The notes under the pieces are model-generated. The model saw only the letters and a program-made list of their open reading frames with translations, made no database searches and was not told where the DNA came from. DNA of 64,000 bases, taken from contig NC_083560.1 of NCBI RefSeq assembly GCF_019925205.1, positions 61,579,266-61,643,265 on the forward strand. Direction: 5' to 3'. The position numbers were made by a program, and so were the translations under genes. Positions within the stretch are counted from its first letter, which is position 1. Every line of letters begins with the position of its first letter. Positions 25,101 through 35,770 of the stretch are shown piece after piece. Source of the stretch: Metopolophium dirhodum (taxonomy: Eukaryota > Arthropoda > Insecta > Hemiptera > Aphididae).

Positions 25101-25354
25101 CAAAATGCCTTTGGTTTGTCGTTTAAAAGCTAGTAAAAACGTCGCATGTTTCCCTCCCATAAAAAAAAAATGATAAAACAATACGATCATGCGCGCATGG
25201 TGTTACCGTATTACCATGTGCTATCGTAAGCACGATTTAAGGTATATCTTAAATCGTGATCGTGCACAAGACTATATGAACGATTTAGGATAGATCCACT
25301 TACATTACTGGAAACGACGTCGTAAAACCCTTTCACAAGATCGTCGACAAACAT
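16187..25354 (-). CDS. CDC45: CDC45, CMG replicative helicase cofactor, complete (13 coding exons, 579 aa)
   Basis: Exons: 25354-25304, 20077-19925, 19825-19688, 19624-19553, 19473-19282, 19208-19147, 19007-18810, 18742-18611, 18477-18273, 18205-18150, 18071-17933, 16997-16798 and 16328-16187. All introns are GT-AG and the phases agree. Exon 1 encodes only MFVDDLVKGFYDVVSSN, the conserved CDC45 N-terminus. Exon 2 gives VNYDVDAICAAKI and exon 3 gives LINCGGSLDI and FIIDSHRPTDI, the DHH-phosphoesterase-like core. Exons 4-5 form the acidic linker (SSEEDSNSDD) then a basic stretch. Later exons give ALYRHW, GFKTRYQSADYVYS, GPFYYL, IVGIPP and FFGKAFEQ. The length fits the family (human 566 aa). CDC45 joins MCM2-7 and GINS to form the CMG helicase at origins. 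Intron 1 is 5.2 kb and holds several transposons; intron 11 is almost wholly a family A repeat. Confidence 0.96.
17041..17880 (+). repeat. Family A copy filling CDC45 intron 11
   Basis: It starts CCGCTGTCCACTATGCTGTA / CAGTAGGTGTCAAGTAG and has AAAAATGATTCTGAGCAG. It ends CATCCGCTCAGAATCTAAAG. It occupies about 840 of the 935 bp of the intron (16998-17932), antisense to CDC45. There is no coding capacity. Confidence 0.75.
20346..21454. mobile_element. hAT-type element with 8-bp target duplication, in CDC45 intron 1
   Basis: The left end is CAGGGGCGTATATAGG and the right end reads CAGTGACGTATTTATGG on the minus strand, so the termini are imperfect inverted repeats with G- and C-rich subterminal runs. 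GCTCAACC flanks both sides (20338-20345 and 21455-21462), an exact 8-bp duplication. The interior has no transposase and contains a reversed family A copy at about 20578-21147. Confidence 0.88.
20578..21147 (-). repeat. Family A copy (5' complete, truncated at the other end) nested in the hAT element
   Basis: The sequence from 20578 to 21147 reads, on the minus strand, from GGTGGATAAGTGGATGTCGC through the family's middle blocks (AGGCTCCTGATATATCGTTC on the plus strand) to a truncated tail. It matches the palindrome arm at 33948-35404 closely. Its position inside the hAT termini shows either that the hAT element carried it or that it inserted later. Confidence 0.75.
21640..22045. mobile_element. 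piggyBac-type MITE with TTAA target duplication and long inverted arms
   Basis: TTAA flanks both ends (21636-21639 and 22046-22049). The termini are GGGCGTTGGATTCAGTG and, read inward from the right, GGGTGCTGGATGCGGTG. Each arm is about 150 bp. Matching blocks include ACTTCTTGTTGTT/AACAACTAGAAGT and the ACGACCTAAGCGACTGACAA region against its complement. The centre is AT-rich. No reading frame. TTAA specificity with GGG/CCC ends is characteristic of piggyBac elements. It sits in CDC45 intron 1. Confidence 0.85.
22050..23070. other. CDC45 intron 1, unassigned segment
   Basis: AT-rich DNA. No open frame or repeat boundary was recognised. From about 22991 one frame reads IFDAKSNLQALETAYRDTS, which may be upstream LINE coding sequence in a different frame, but it is too short to assign. 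Confidence 0.4.
23071..24486 (+). pseudogene. LINE reverse transcriptase, open for 471 codons but lacking its N-terminus and proper C-terminus
   Basis: Visible RT blocks are FKKGDTNVINNYRPIS (motif 2 region), GFQKGKGTDQAI, YLDLAKAFDTIDH (motif A, catalytic Asp178), GVPQGTVISPILFN (motif B) and YADDTVML (motif C, Tyr265-Asp268). A thumb-like region follows. The 'SPG.DGI' motif near residue 50 reads SPGLVGI, so the usual Asp is Val. The frame opens with TTG and no plausible Met is at its start. It ends at 24486 just after an A7 run. The family's C-terminal segment (PIMHGVNTRYAKNHF...) continues in another frame at about 24480-24706. This is either a frameshift mutation or a sequencing error in the homopolymer. 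Confidence 0.85.
24856..24891 (+). other. 3'-UTR stem-loop of the LINE
   Basis: CTGGGCCCCCAC pairs with GTGGGGCCCAG around a loop of about 13 nt. The stem is GC-rich in AT-rich surroundings and lies some 25-50 bp before the (AAAT)n tail. LINE 3' hairpins near the tail can serve as the template feature recognised by the element's RT; that role is inferred here. Confidence 0.7.
25231..25258. other. Perfect 11-bp inverted repeat just inside CDC45 intron 1
   Basis: CACGATTTAAG and CTTAAATCGTG are separated by GTATAT. The pair lies about 45 bp downstream of the exon 1 donor. The role is unknown. GC-richer DNA continues from here through exon 1. Confidence 0.75.
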
Positions 25355-25636
25355 AGTCACTAAACTGCTCGACACGCTGACGTCACGTTTAAAATTCAAA
25401 ATAATATAATAATTATGATGCACAGCTTGCACAGTATCGCACGTCGCACGCTATGATTTAATTAATTCAAAAGTTTAAAGCGACAAATGAAAATAATAAT
25501 TATAATAATAATTATTAATGAGTAGGTAACAAACCATCAGCGTGACCTAACCTAATAATATTATTCGAACGAATTATAGATAAACCGGTGCAGGCATATT
25601 ATTGTGAACAACAATTGGTACGATGATATTATAACT

Positions 25637-25742
25637 TTTCGCGGTCAGATATTTCGGTAGGCGCGTGACGTTTGCGCGAGCTTGAACCAAATCCGGATTT
25701 TAACGACCATGTTGTTTACATCATGAAGTTGGGCGCGAAAAA
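25637..25742 (-). promoter_or_regulatory. Candidate CDC45 promoter with E2F-type sites
   Basis: GGGCGCGAAAAA at 25731-25742 is the reverse complement of a consensus E2F site (TTTCGCGCCC). Weaker variants, TTTTCGCG at about 25636-25643 and TTTGCGCG at 25671-25678, lie nearby. These are 280-390 bp upstream of the CDC45 ATG. CDC45 is a well-known G1/S E2F target in animals, so placement fits; the transcription start was not determined. Confidence 0.5.
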
Positions 25743-25759
25743 CGTATAGCGGGTGAAAT

Positions 25760-26295
25760 ACAAAAAACTATATAATTAAAATTTAAAAAACAAAATAAAC
25801 GCCGTAAGCCCGTAATCGTAACCCGTAGTAAATTAATAACTAATAGCCAATAGGCACCTAAGTAATAATTAATAACACTTTAACAGTGTGGCGACGTCAT
25901 CAAAGTTTATCGGTCTCCCGAAATAACTAATAAGTATAAGCATTATAAGCACCTGCGCCTCGTACCTACCTCGTATAAATTGCCATTTGACACACCACGT
26001 TACCACGATTACTTAAATACAATTAATAAATAATAATTGATATTAATGAACACGATTACACAAATATACGATTTTGACTAATATAAATCATAGATTGCTG
26101 ACATGCTGTTGTAACGTTGTGTAAGTTGTTGTATATTATTACAATATTATAGTTGCTTAATATATTGACTAGATACCTACTGCTACAGTGAGTCTGTATT
26201 CAAACAATGTTACCTATTGCTATTTTAAAATATACCAATATAATAAATTTGTTTTCGATAGATATCACCATACATTTAGGTATATTATACATAGC
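25760..26295. other. Intergenic, nothing recognised
   Basis: AT-rich upstream DNA of CDC45 with many TAGGTACCTA-like words. No open frame resembles a protein. Confidence 0.5.
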
Positions 26296-26544
26296 TACAA
26301 ATTCGCTAGATTAAACCGGTGTGAAAAATAATGCACCGGGATGTTTGGACCATACCGTTTACACGGTTCAGAATCCCGCACCGTTTAACGAATTTGTGGT
26401 AGACATTCGCTAAACTAGACCGGTTTAAAATTATCCCACATTATCCCGCGCCGGGATATTGAAACATGTAAATGATAATATGGTCCAAACATCCCGATTC
26501 CCGGTGCATTATTTTTCACACCGGTTTAGTCTAACGAATTTGTA
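26296..26544. mobile_element. TA-flanked MITE with about 60-bp inverted arms
   Basis: The left end TACAAATTCGCTAGATTAAA is matched by the right end TTTAGTCTAACGAATTTGTA. The arms continue through ACCGGTGTGAAAAATAATGC, ACCGGGA and GGATGTTTGGACCATA. With TA as the duplicated target the element is CAAATTCG...CGAATTTG. The interior repeats CGAATTTGTGG and ATTCGCTAAACTAGACCGG. This is a Tc1/mariner-like target; the superfamily is not certain. No gene. Confidence 0.75.
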
Positions 26545-27159
26545 AATATATGTGAGTAATGACACATTATAGCCATATGGGAAAATATAATAAAATCAAT
26601 TTCATATTATCATTTTCTTGGCAGGTGGTGAAGACTGCGCATATTTATAACAAACAAACCCATTGAGCGAAGCCCAGCCCCCTTATTTTAGTTTAAGCAA
26701 TTTTCTTTATTATTATTATAAATAATGGTTTTAAGTCAAAAATGTCATAAAAAAAATATTTAATCAACTAAATACAATTTGCAGAAAATGCTGATACAGT
26801 AGATCGGTTTTTCACTTGTTTAATAGTTTAATCGTTGTATAATATATATATATTAATATATTATGGAGAATTCAAATATTTTTTTTTAGTTTTAAAATTA
26901 AAATAAACATTGTAACAGTGGATTTTTTAAGGAATTATCACTGGGCGACATTAAAAAAAATTTCATGCTGACTATCAAAATCAACATATTATGAGCTTGT
27001 AAAAAACCATGTGGTACCTATATTATAATTTATATTATATTGAAATTTAAAGGAGGAGAAATTTACTATACCTATCACAAAAGTTTAACGTTTAGTACTT
27101 ATAGATTTTAGTACATTATTATATTAGGTATTCATTATTGCATTATTGTGTTATAGGTT
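26545..27159. other. Intergenic, nothing recognised
   Basis: AT-rich DNA with no recognisable frame or repeat edge. Confidence 0.45.
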
Positions 27160-27742
27160 TAATAAAGTAATTTATATATAACCTATTTACGTGGGGCCTT
27201 GTTTATAATTTTCAATCCTTAGCTATATAAGTTGAACATTTTATAAATTTTTAACTACAAAATAATAATTAAATTTTAAATTTGATAAATTTTGTCAAAA
27301 TTTGAACTTTAAATGCTTATAAAAAAAAATTGTGCCTATGTATTTTTGATATTTTTCAACTGCTATTAGAACGATATATCAGGAGCCTTATATTACATTT
27401 TCAAGCTTTTTTTACCCAACAAATAAAATTTTATTGATATTTATAGAAAAAATAACTAAAAAAATTGAAAACTGACAATGTCCGTAAACAGTCCATAAAA
27501 AAATACTAATAAAATTTGAAACTGAAAATGTTCCTAAACAGTTCAAAACAAATCAAAATATTTTTAAAATTTTATCATGTATAGAAAATGCAAATATAAA
27601 CAATCGGTGAAAATTTCATGTATATACTTTCATTTATTTAAGAGTTACACTAAAAACCAAAATCGATTTTCTCGAAAAAATAAAAATAAAAAAAAACACA
27701 TCATTATAAAATCAATACATTCGCTCAGAATCTAAAATGTTT
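27160..27742 (+). repeat. Family A copy lacking its head
   Basis: It begins within the family near AATAAAGTAATTTATATATA, runs through the middle blocks and ends ATACATTCGCTCAGAATCTA. An internal segment near 27480-27545 seems partly duplicated. There is no coding capacity. Confidence 0.75.
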
Positions 27743-28961
27743 TTTTTGGTGGTTTAAAAGACTATTATTATTTAATATGTATTACCTACCTGAAAATACT
27801 AAATAATTAAATAAAACTAGAATCGAAAAAAACCGAAATAAACCGAAAAATTCTCTTCCGACAAATATCGGTTCCGGTTCCGGTTTAGGTTCCTAAGAAA
27901 ATCAAAAAAGGGTTTCTGTAAGATTCCTATTACCTATTACCTATACATATTATTCATTTGTATTCTGTGCCGATATTTTTCAATTATATGGGTACCTCTT
28001 TTAGTTCATAGAAGTTTATTATATTATAAAATGTATCGCTATTCACTATTCACCTGACTTGTTTTATAAATATTATAATATAAAGTTCTTTGTTTCTTAT
28101 TGTTTGTTCTTTATAATATAGTTTTTAATTTTTTCTACACAACAAATATTAAATTAGTTAATAAGTAAATAACGATGTCTATATATTATTTTATATTTTT
28201 TTATTTATTGTTTATTGACAATATTTGTTAGTTTGTCTACGTTGTATAGTGTATAGTATACGTATACTTATTACCTATATGGGTTATATATAGTATACGT
28301 ATATTATACAATTATACATATAATACGCTTCTTTATTGTACGTTTTATACGTTACAGTTTTTATTGATTAGTGTTGCGTTGAATGACTGTTGTCTAATTA
28401 AATGATGTAGCTGTTATTGAACTAATAATACCAGACATAATCCAATATTGTTATTTGGTTTATTGTTTTTCTGTCAACAGTAGGTATGTTGTACTATTTT
28501 GAATTATTGATATAATACTATGTAACTTGATGTAAAAGATTGTAATTTATATTAATTTTAATTCATTATAATTAATTTTTATTATAAATAATTTTAATTT
28601 CATAAGGTTAAGTAAGATTTATGTTAGTGCACTGTTTGTTTTCTCTCTTTAGCCCATTGAAACATACACAAAACGCATTCACGATTCACGCAAACTCATT
28701 TTTATTTTAGAATTCGTTTAGATTTTTAGGCATACAGTATATCCCACTGTTTGCCCCTGTCAGTAGAAAGTTAAGTTTTGAAAATTCATAATAATTGATT
28801 ACCTAGCTATATATATTATAAGAACCATATAAGAAAATAGAAATAATAATGTCTTTAGAAAATATTCAGGCCTACAGGCTAAAAATCAGCTACACAGATT
28901 TGTTGATCATTAATAATTGTTTGCAAAATTCGTATTATGAATCTTAAAAAGGTGAGCAAGT
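27743..28961. other. Intergenic; short AACCG-rich patch, otherwise nothing
   Basis: At 27830-27895 there is a patch of AAACCGAAATAAACCG and GGTTCCGGTTCCGG words. The same kind of patch occurs at 32090-32215 and 36110-36300, so it is a dispersed repeat. The remainder is AT-rich with no gene. Confidence 0.45.
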
Positions 28962-29124
28962 CGCATAGGCGCAAATAGCGTTTGGTATTTGGAGGGGGGC
29001 TAAAACCTTACTTTGATAATATTGAATAAGCTTAAAACAAAATGTAGGAAATGTTTGGGGGGGCTATGGACATTTTTGGAGGGGCTTAGCCCCTAAAGCC
29101 CCCACCCCTATTTGCGCCTATGGC
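28962..29124. mobile_element. Small MITE, copy 1 of a two-copy family with 6-bp target duplications
   Basis: Ends CGCATAGGCGCAAATAG and CTATTTGCGCCTATGGC are inverted repeats. GCAAGT flanks both sides (28956-28961 and 29125-29130). The interior has paired G-rich and C-rich runs (GGAGGGGGGCT, AGCCCCTAAAGCCCCC). A second copy lies at 39996-40139. Confidence 0.75.
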
Positions 29125-29127
29125 GCA

Positions 29128-29850
29128 AGTGGGTGTCGCTCTTTTGTACAGTAGGTTACAAGTGGGTCACTAGAATTGATGGTGTTAAATTTGAATTCAA
29201 TGATATAATATCATTGTATAAGAAAAACGATTCTGAGCGAAAATATAATGATCAGTCAGCCTATGATATTATCAAGTATATTTGATGATATTATTGTGAA
29301 TAAAGTAATTTATATATAACCTATTTACGCGGAGCCTTGTTTTAAATTTTCAATCCTTAGCTATAAAAGTTGAACATTTTATAAATTTTTAACTACAAAA
29401 TAATTATTAAATTTTAAATTTTAAATTTGATAAATTTTGTCAAAAATTGTACTTTAAATACTTATAAAAAAAATTGTGCATATGTATTTTTAGTATTTTT
29501 TAACTGCTATTGTAACAATATATCAAGAGCTTTGTATTAAATTTTCAAGCTTTTTTAACTAACAAATATAATGTTATTGATATTTATAGAAAAAAAAATT
29601 AAAAACAATAGAAACTGAAAATGTACGTAAACAGCTCAAAATAAGTCAAAATATTTTGAAAATGTTATGGTGTATAGAAAATACTAATATAAACATTCAG
29701 TCAAAATTTCATGTATCTACTGTAATTTTTTTTGAGTTATACCAAAAACCAAAATTTAGTCAAAAATTCCCGTTTTTCCTTAGTTTTTCTTTTGTTTTTC
29801 ACGGCACTTTTGAAAACTACTGGAAAATTTTTACTTTTGTCGGAGCCGAT
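29128..29850 (+). repeat. Family A copy, right end truncated
   Basis: Head: GTGGGTGTCGCTCTTTTGTA, then ACAGTAGGTTACAAGTGGGT. It follows the palindrome's left arm up to AGTTTTTCTTTTGTTTTTCA and ACTACTGGAAAAT, then diverges. A 103-codon open frame at 29656-29967 is accidental and lies mostly inside this repeat. Confidence 0.75.
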
Positions 29851-31120
29851 GCGTGTTTTACTACAAAAACATGTCTTACCTGTAAAACTCTCACGCTTTG
29901 TAGATTAGTATCGGGTTTCGTTAGTTTTTTTTGTTTAAAAAAAGAGAACATATTCAGGTCGGATTAAATCCCGATTTTAAAAATTATAATTATTCAAGCT
30001 AAAATATGCATTTGAATAATGTACAATATTTGTTCTTTTTCTAAACGTTTTTTCTACCATGACTTAAAGTAAAATGAAAATTCAGCGTTGATCGGACAGG
30101 AAAAATGTTCCCTTCTTTTAAATAAAAAAAAAATAATAACGAAATCCGTCTATTCTACCGGGTGGAGAGTTTTTCCTGTGAAATAATTTTCGTTAATTGT
30201 ATATACACCTATCAACCCCCCCCCCCCCTAAATAGGTATATAGCTATAGATTAGTATAAAAGTATTATATTATATTATAATTAAGGTAATAACTAAAATA
30301 TAAAATAGAATTTTCAAATTTTATAGGATTTCGGAAAATTGGAAAAACTAGCACCGACACCCTTATAACTACGAGATAATGATATAGTAATAGTATGATA
30401 ATAAATAATAATATTATCTAGCTATAAAAAAATATAAATATAAAATGCATTTAAAGAAAACCAATATTTATTAAAAACCCAACAGGATAGTAACCTTCTA
30501 CCGCGTTCGCTTCACTGCAGTTATAACATTCAAACTTATGTAGGTATCGTTACTAACAACTAACATAATAAAAATAATAATAATTTGGTAAAATAGGTTA
30601 TTATTAATATTTAATAAGTCATAGCTAATAACCTATACCTATTTTCCTCGACACACCTAGTAAAGTTGTAACTTGTAATCATATAGGTACCTACCTATAA
30701 TATATCATAATCCGCAGTCGACAGGTGTGTGTTAATTGTAACTTGTACTCTGTAGTCGTGTAGATCACATTGCATCATAAACTATTTAGAGTGAATATTG
30801 ATATAGCCTCACAACTATAGTAACAAGTCACAATAATACAATATCATTCGATATAAATTATTGTGTAGGTATAATACATATATTGTGTAATATATTATTT
30901 GTACCTATAATATACCTATATAATATAATGTACATATCATATTTCACAATTGCATTGTGTGCAAGGTAGACTTATAAATTATAATTCTTAAAACTGCAAA
31001 GTGCATTATATACCTACCTATTTATTATATTTATAATTAAAATGATTTCAACCTAATTATAAATACTTATTATTAAAAATAATATAAAATATAGATAATA
31101 ATATATACCTAGATGACTAT
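29851..31120. other. Intergenic, nothing recognised
   Basis: AT-rich DNA with a C14 run near 30218. No gene or clear element boundary was seen. Confidence 0.45.
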
Positions 31121-31498
31121 CAGTGGCGTGCACCATAAAACAAATTGGTGTTGCTCAAATAATTTTAGGTGTCTTATTTACCCCTCATATTAATTAATAT
31201 TGTTATACTGACCTATAAAATGTCCTATTTTTTCTATTAATATACCCAACCACACATAGGTATTAAGGTGTTGCCTGGAGGCTGGAATCCATTAAAAAAT
31301 ATAGTAATTACCATTCAAAAAAATAAAGTTGATTTTGCTATTGGCACACCTGCGTGTTTAAAAATTTTGAAACTTATAAAAAAATTGCCTGTTAAAAATA
31401 AAGAAACACATCTTTTTTCGTTTTAGCGAAATTCTATGTCATCGATCCATAACCGTTAAAAAAAACCCCGCGTACAATAACATAAGATACACGCCCTG
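31121..31498. mobile_element. Probable hAT-like MITE
   Basis: The left end CAGTGGCGTGCACC and the right end GATACACGCCCTG are imperfect inverted repeats starting CAG(T)GGCGTG. The flanking 8-mers (ATGACTAT and TATATTAT) match only in part, so the target duplication is decayed or the boundary is slightly off. No reading frame. Confidence 0.5.
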
Positions 31499-32240
31499 TA
31501 TATTATAGGTACTATATATATTATATATCAGACCATTAATAATATTTTTTTTCTGCATTACCTAATATAATTATAAACAATATTATTAATTGATAATTGA
31601 CATTTAATACTTATAAAGTTATAATAAACTAACAGGAAAGCTTAAACCGAACCGGTCAATAGTTTAAACTAATTTTCTCTCAGATAGCTTAAACATAATA
31701 TAGGTAGCCATTAATCACATTCTGATCACTCACATAGGAAGCAAAATATTGAGAGATATATTTAAAAATAAGTTCAAAATCAGGAAATACTTGACCCCGC
31801 ATGCGGAATTCCGTCCCTTCAGAAATGTACTCTCAGTTAAGCCATTAACTATAATTTATTATTTAAAGGTACCTATACTTTAACAGTTGAACTTCGTTAA
31901 TAGACAAGAGTCTAAACTAAGTCGCAAGGTTTTGCTTAGTAATGTACATTATATGGCTACGATTTTCATTTTTCGTTTTATGTCAGCTATTATAGACATT
32001 TGACATTTTCAATTTTTATTTTTTATTCTATACTATAATTGAGATCACGAGTGTTTACTGTTAAAATAACCACCAGACATCCAGTCAGGGATCGAAACCG
32101 TTTGAAATTTTAGTTTTTAAGAACGGCTTTCTAAATATTCTGGTTTTGGTTTAGGTTTTACGATCGGTTTTTGAAAATTTTCGGTTTTGATTTTTGGAAC
32201 GGTTTTCGAGAATAGAGAAAGAGAATAGAGAATAGACTAT
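31499..32240. other. Intergenic with a GGTTTT-rich patch
   Basis: At about 32090-32215 there is a dispersed patch of CGGTTTTTGAAAATTTTCGG-like words, similar to 36110-36300. Otherwise AT-rich with nothing recognised. Confidence 0.4.
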
Positions 32241-35200
32241 TAAAAAGGTGGATAAGTGGATGTCGCTCTGCTGTACGGTAGGTTACAAGTGGGTCGCTGT
32301 AATGGATGGTGTTAAATTTGAATTCAATGATATAATATCATTGTATAAGAAAAACGATTCTGAGCGAAAACGGTCAGTCAGCCTATGATTTTACCAAGTA
32401 TATTTGATGATATTATTGTGAATAAAGTAATTTAAATATAACCTATTTACGTGGAGCCTTGTTTCAAATTTTCAATCCTTAGCCATAAAAGTTAAAAATT
32501 TATAAATTTTTAACTACAAACTAATTAATAAATTATAAATTTGATAAATGTTGTCAAAATTTGAACTTTAAATGCTTATAAAAAAAAATTGTGCCTATGT
32601 ATTTTTAATATTTTTTAACTGCTATTGTAACAATATATCAAGAGCTTTGTATTAAATTTTCAAGCTTTTTTAACTAACAAATATAATGTTATTGATATTT
32701 ATAGAAAAAAAAATTAAAAACAATAGAAACTGAAAATGTCCGTAAACAGCTCAAAAAGAGTCAAAATATTTTCAACATTTTATGGTGTATAGAAAATGCT
32801 AATATAAACATTTAGTGAAATTTTCAAGTATCTACAGTCATTCGTTTTTTAATTACAATAAAATAAGAAAATCGTTACATGAGAAATCGAGTAAATATCA
32901 AATGTTGTAAAAATATAAATTTCAGACGCTCATAAAAATTTAATTTAAGTTTCTTCTAGACATTTTTTTTTTGATAAAGGTAGACAAACTTATGAGTAAT
33001 CTTATATTACATTTTCAAATCTTAGATTTGAAAAGAAAAATTTTTATGAATTCTCATCAAAATAATTTGCTATTTTTCGTGATTTTTCCGTATTTTGTCA
33101 AAATTTGAACTTTAAATGCTTATAATTAAAAACTGTGACTAAGGATTTTTAATTTTTTTTCATCTGCCTTTGAAACAATAACCTAGGAGCCTTCTATTAA
33201 ATTTTCAAGCTTTTTTACTCAACAGATAACATTTTATTGATATTTATAGAAAAAAAAACTAAGAAAATTGAAAACTGACAATGGCCGTAAACAGCTCAAA
33301 AAGAGTCAAAATATTTTGTAAATTTTATGGTGTATAGAAAATGCAAATATAAACAACCAGTGAAAATTTCATGCATCTACGGTCATTTGTTTTAGAGTTA
33401 CACCAATAACCAAAATCGATTTTGTTAAAAATCGATTTTGCGTAAAAATTCCCGTTTTTCCTTAATTTTTCTTTTGTTTTTCACATCGCTTTTGAAAACT
33501 ACTGGGAAATTAAAATTTTGACCTCCCCAATGCACCAACGATATTCACTTTCCCATCGAACAAGATACTGAAGTCGAAAATCGAAGCATTATTTCGACTA
33601 CTTATCGTGTACACAGACACAAAAATAAAAAAAAAAAAATAAAAAAAAAATAAAAAAAAATAAAAAAAAAAACACACATCATTGTAAAATCAATACATTC
33701 ATCGTTTCACTCAGAATCTAAAATAATAAATAATAAATGCTGGTATATGCCATATGGTATTTTCGGTAATATAACGAGGCACAGTATTTTCAGTAATTAC
33801 CGAATCACGGTATACCAGTATTCTGAAATACCGAAAATACCGCCAGCCCTAGTGTCCCCTGATTCACAAATGCGTATACCAAATATTATAATGTGTATTT
33901 GAATCTTAACAGTAGTCAGTATTCAGGCAACCTTTTTAAATAACAATATTTTAGATTCTGAGTGAAACGATGAATGTATTGATTTTACAATGATGTGTGT
34001 TTTTTTTTTTATTTTTTTATTTTTGTGTCTGTGTACACGATAAGTAGTCGAAATAATGCTTTGATTTTCGACTTCAGTATCTTGTTCGATGGGAAAGTGA
34101 ATATCGTTGGTGCATTGGGGAGGTCAAAATTTTAATTTCCCAGTAGTTTTCAAAAGCGATGTGAAAAACAAAAGAAAAATTAAGGAAAAACGGGAATTTT
34201 TACGCAAAATCGATTTTTAACAAAATCGATTTTGGTTATTGGTGTAACTCTAAAACAAATGACCGTAGATGCATGAAATTTTCACTGGTTGTTTATATTA
34301 GCATTTTCCATACACCATAAAATTTTCCAAATATTTTGACTCTTTTTGAGCTGTTTACAGCCATTGTCAGTTTTCAATTTTTTTAGTTTTTTTTTCTATA
34401 AATATCAATAAAATTTTATCTATTGAGTAAAAAAGCTTGAAAATTTAATAGAAGGCTCCTAGTTTATTGTTTCAAAGGCAGATGAAAAAAATTAAAAATC
34501 CTTAGTCACAGTTTTTAATTATAAGCATTTAAAGTTCAAATTTTGACAAAATACGGAAAAATCACGAAAAATAGAAAATTATTTTGATGAGAATTCATAA
34601 AAATTTTTCTTTTTAAATCTAAGATTTGAAAATGTAATATAAGATTACTCATAAGTTTGTCTACCTTTATCAAAAAAAAAATGTCTAGAAGAAACTTAAA
34701 TTAAATTTTTATGAGCGTCTGAAATTTATATTTTTACAACATTTGATATTTACTCGATTTCTCATGTAACGATTTTTTTATTTTATTGTAATTAAAAAAC
34801 GAATGACTGTAGATACTTGAAAATTTCACTGAATGTTTATATTAGCATTTTCTATACACCATACAATTTTGAAAATATTTTGACTCTATTTGAGCTGTTT
34901 ACGGACATTGTCAGTTTTCAATTTTTTTAGTTTTTTTTTCTATAAATATCAATAAATTTTTATTTGTTGGGTAAAAAAGCGTGAAAATTTAATATTAGAC
35001 TCCTGATATATCGTTTTAATAGCAGTTGAAAAATATTAAAAATACATTTGCACAATTTTTTTTTATAAGCATTTAAAGTTCAAATTTTGACAACATTTAT
35101 CAAATTTATAATTTATTAATTATTTTGTGGTTAAAAATTTATAAAATGTTTAACTTTTATGGCTAAGGATTGAAAATTTAAAACAAGGCTCCACGTTAAT

Positions 35201-35404
35201 AGGTTATATATAAATTACTTTATTCACAATAATATCATCAAATATACTTGGTAAAATCATAGGTTGACTGACCGTTTTTGCTCAGAATCGTTTTTCTTAT
35301 ACAATGATATTATATCATTGAATTCAAATTTAACACCATCCATTACAGTGACCCACTTGTAACCTACCGTACAGCAGAGCGACATCCACTTATCCACCTT
35401 TTTA
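32241..35404. repeat. 3.16-kb near-perfect palindrome of two complete family A copies
   Basis: The left arm is 32241-33724 (plus) and the right arm is 33948-35404 (minus), around a 223-bp loop. The arms share both ends: TAAAAAGGTGGATAAGTGGA at the outer side and TTTCACTCAGAATCTAAAAT at the loop side. A sampled 68-bp block (33054-33120 against its complement at 34521-34588) differs at one base. The main difference is a longer A/T homopolymer tract in the left arm (33620-33672). Neither arm has a coding frame. These two are the most complete family A copies in the window and define its ends. Confidence 0.92.
33736..33849. mobile_element. TA-type MITE (GGGCTGG family) in the loop of the palindrome
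   Basis: The right end AAATACCGCCAGCCC followed by TA matches the right end of the element at 35640-35770. The left end (near CTGGTATATGCC) is degraded. The interior is rich in GGTATTTTCGGTAAT and ATTACCG words as in the other copies. Confidence 0.55.
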
Positions 35405-35639
35405 TATATTCATAATAACATAATATAAATAATATAATATTGTAATTTTTGTTATCTGTTAATTGATATCATATATTTCGGATTAAGATTATAAGAATGG
35501 CTAGGCCATGCCTATACTGGCTTCGCTTTCGCTGGATTCACTTTATTCTTAGTTGATAAGCCCGATGTCCTATCCATTATTATAATATTTATAACTTAGA
35601 TAGAATGGACTAGAAGTCTGGAAACGATAGCCTAATCTA

Positions 35640-35770
35640 GGGCTGGTGGTATTTTTGGTATACCAATAATTACTGGTAATTTAAAAATACCGTATAACCA
35701 GTAATACCGTAGATACCGTAAGTAAACAAATACCGGATACCGGTATCAACATTTTAAATACCGCCAGCCC
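35640..35770. mobile_element. TA-flanked MITE, GGGCTGG family (131 bp)
   Basis: GGGCTGGTGGTATTT at the left and AAATACCGCCAGCCC at the right form 15-bp inverted repeats with one mismatch, and TA flanks both sides (35638-35639, 35771-35772). The interior has ACCGGTAT-type words. Related copies are at 33736-33849 and 54283-54563. Confidence 0.8.

Noticed and set aside
29656..29967. 103-codon plus-strand open frame
   Set aside because: It lies mostly inside a family A repeat copy; the corresponding frame is not kept in the palindrome arms.
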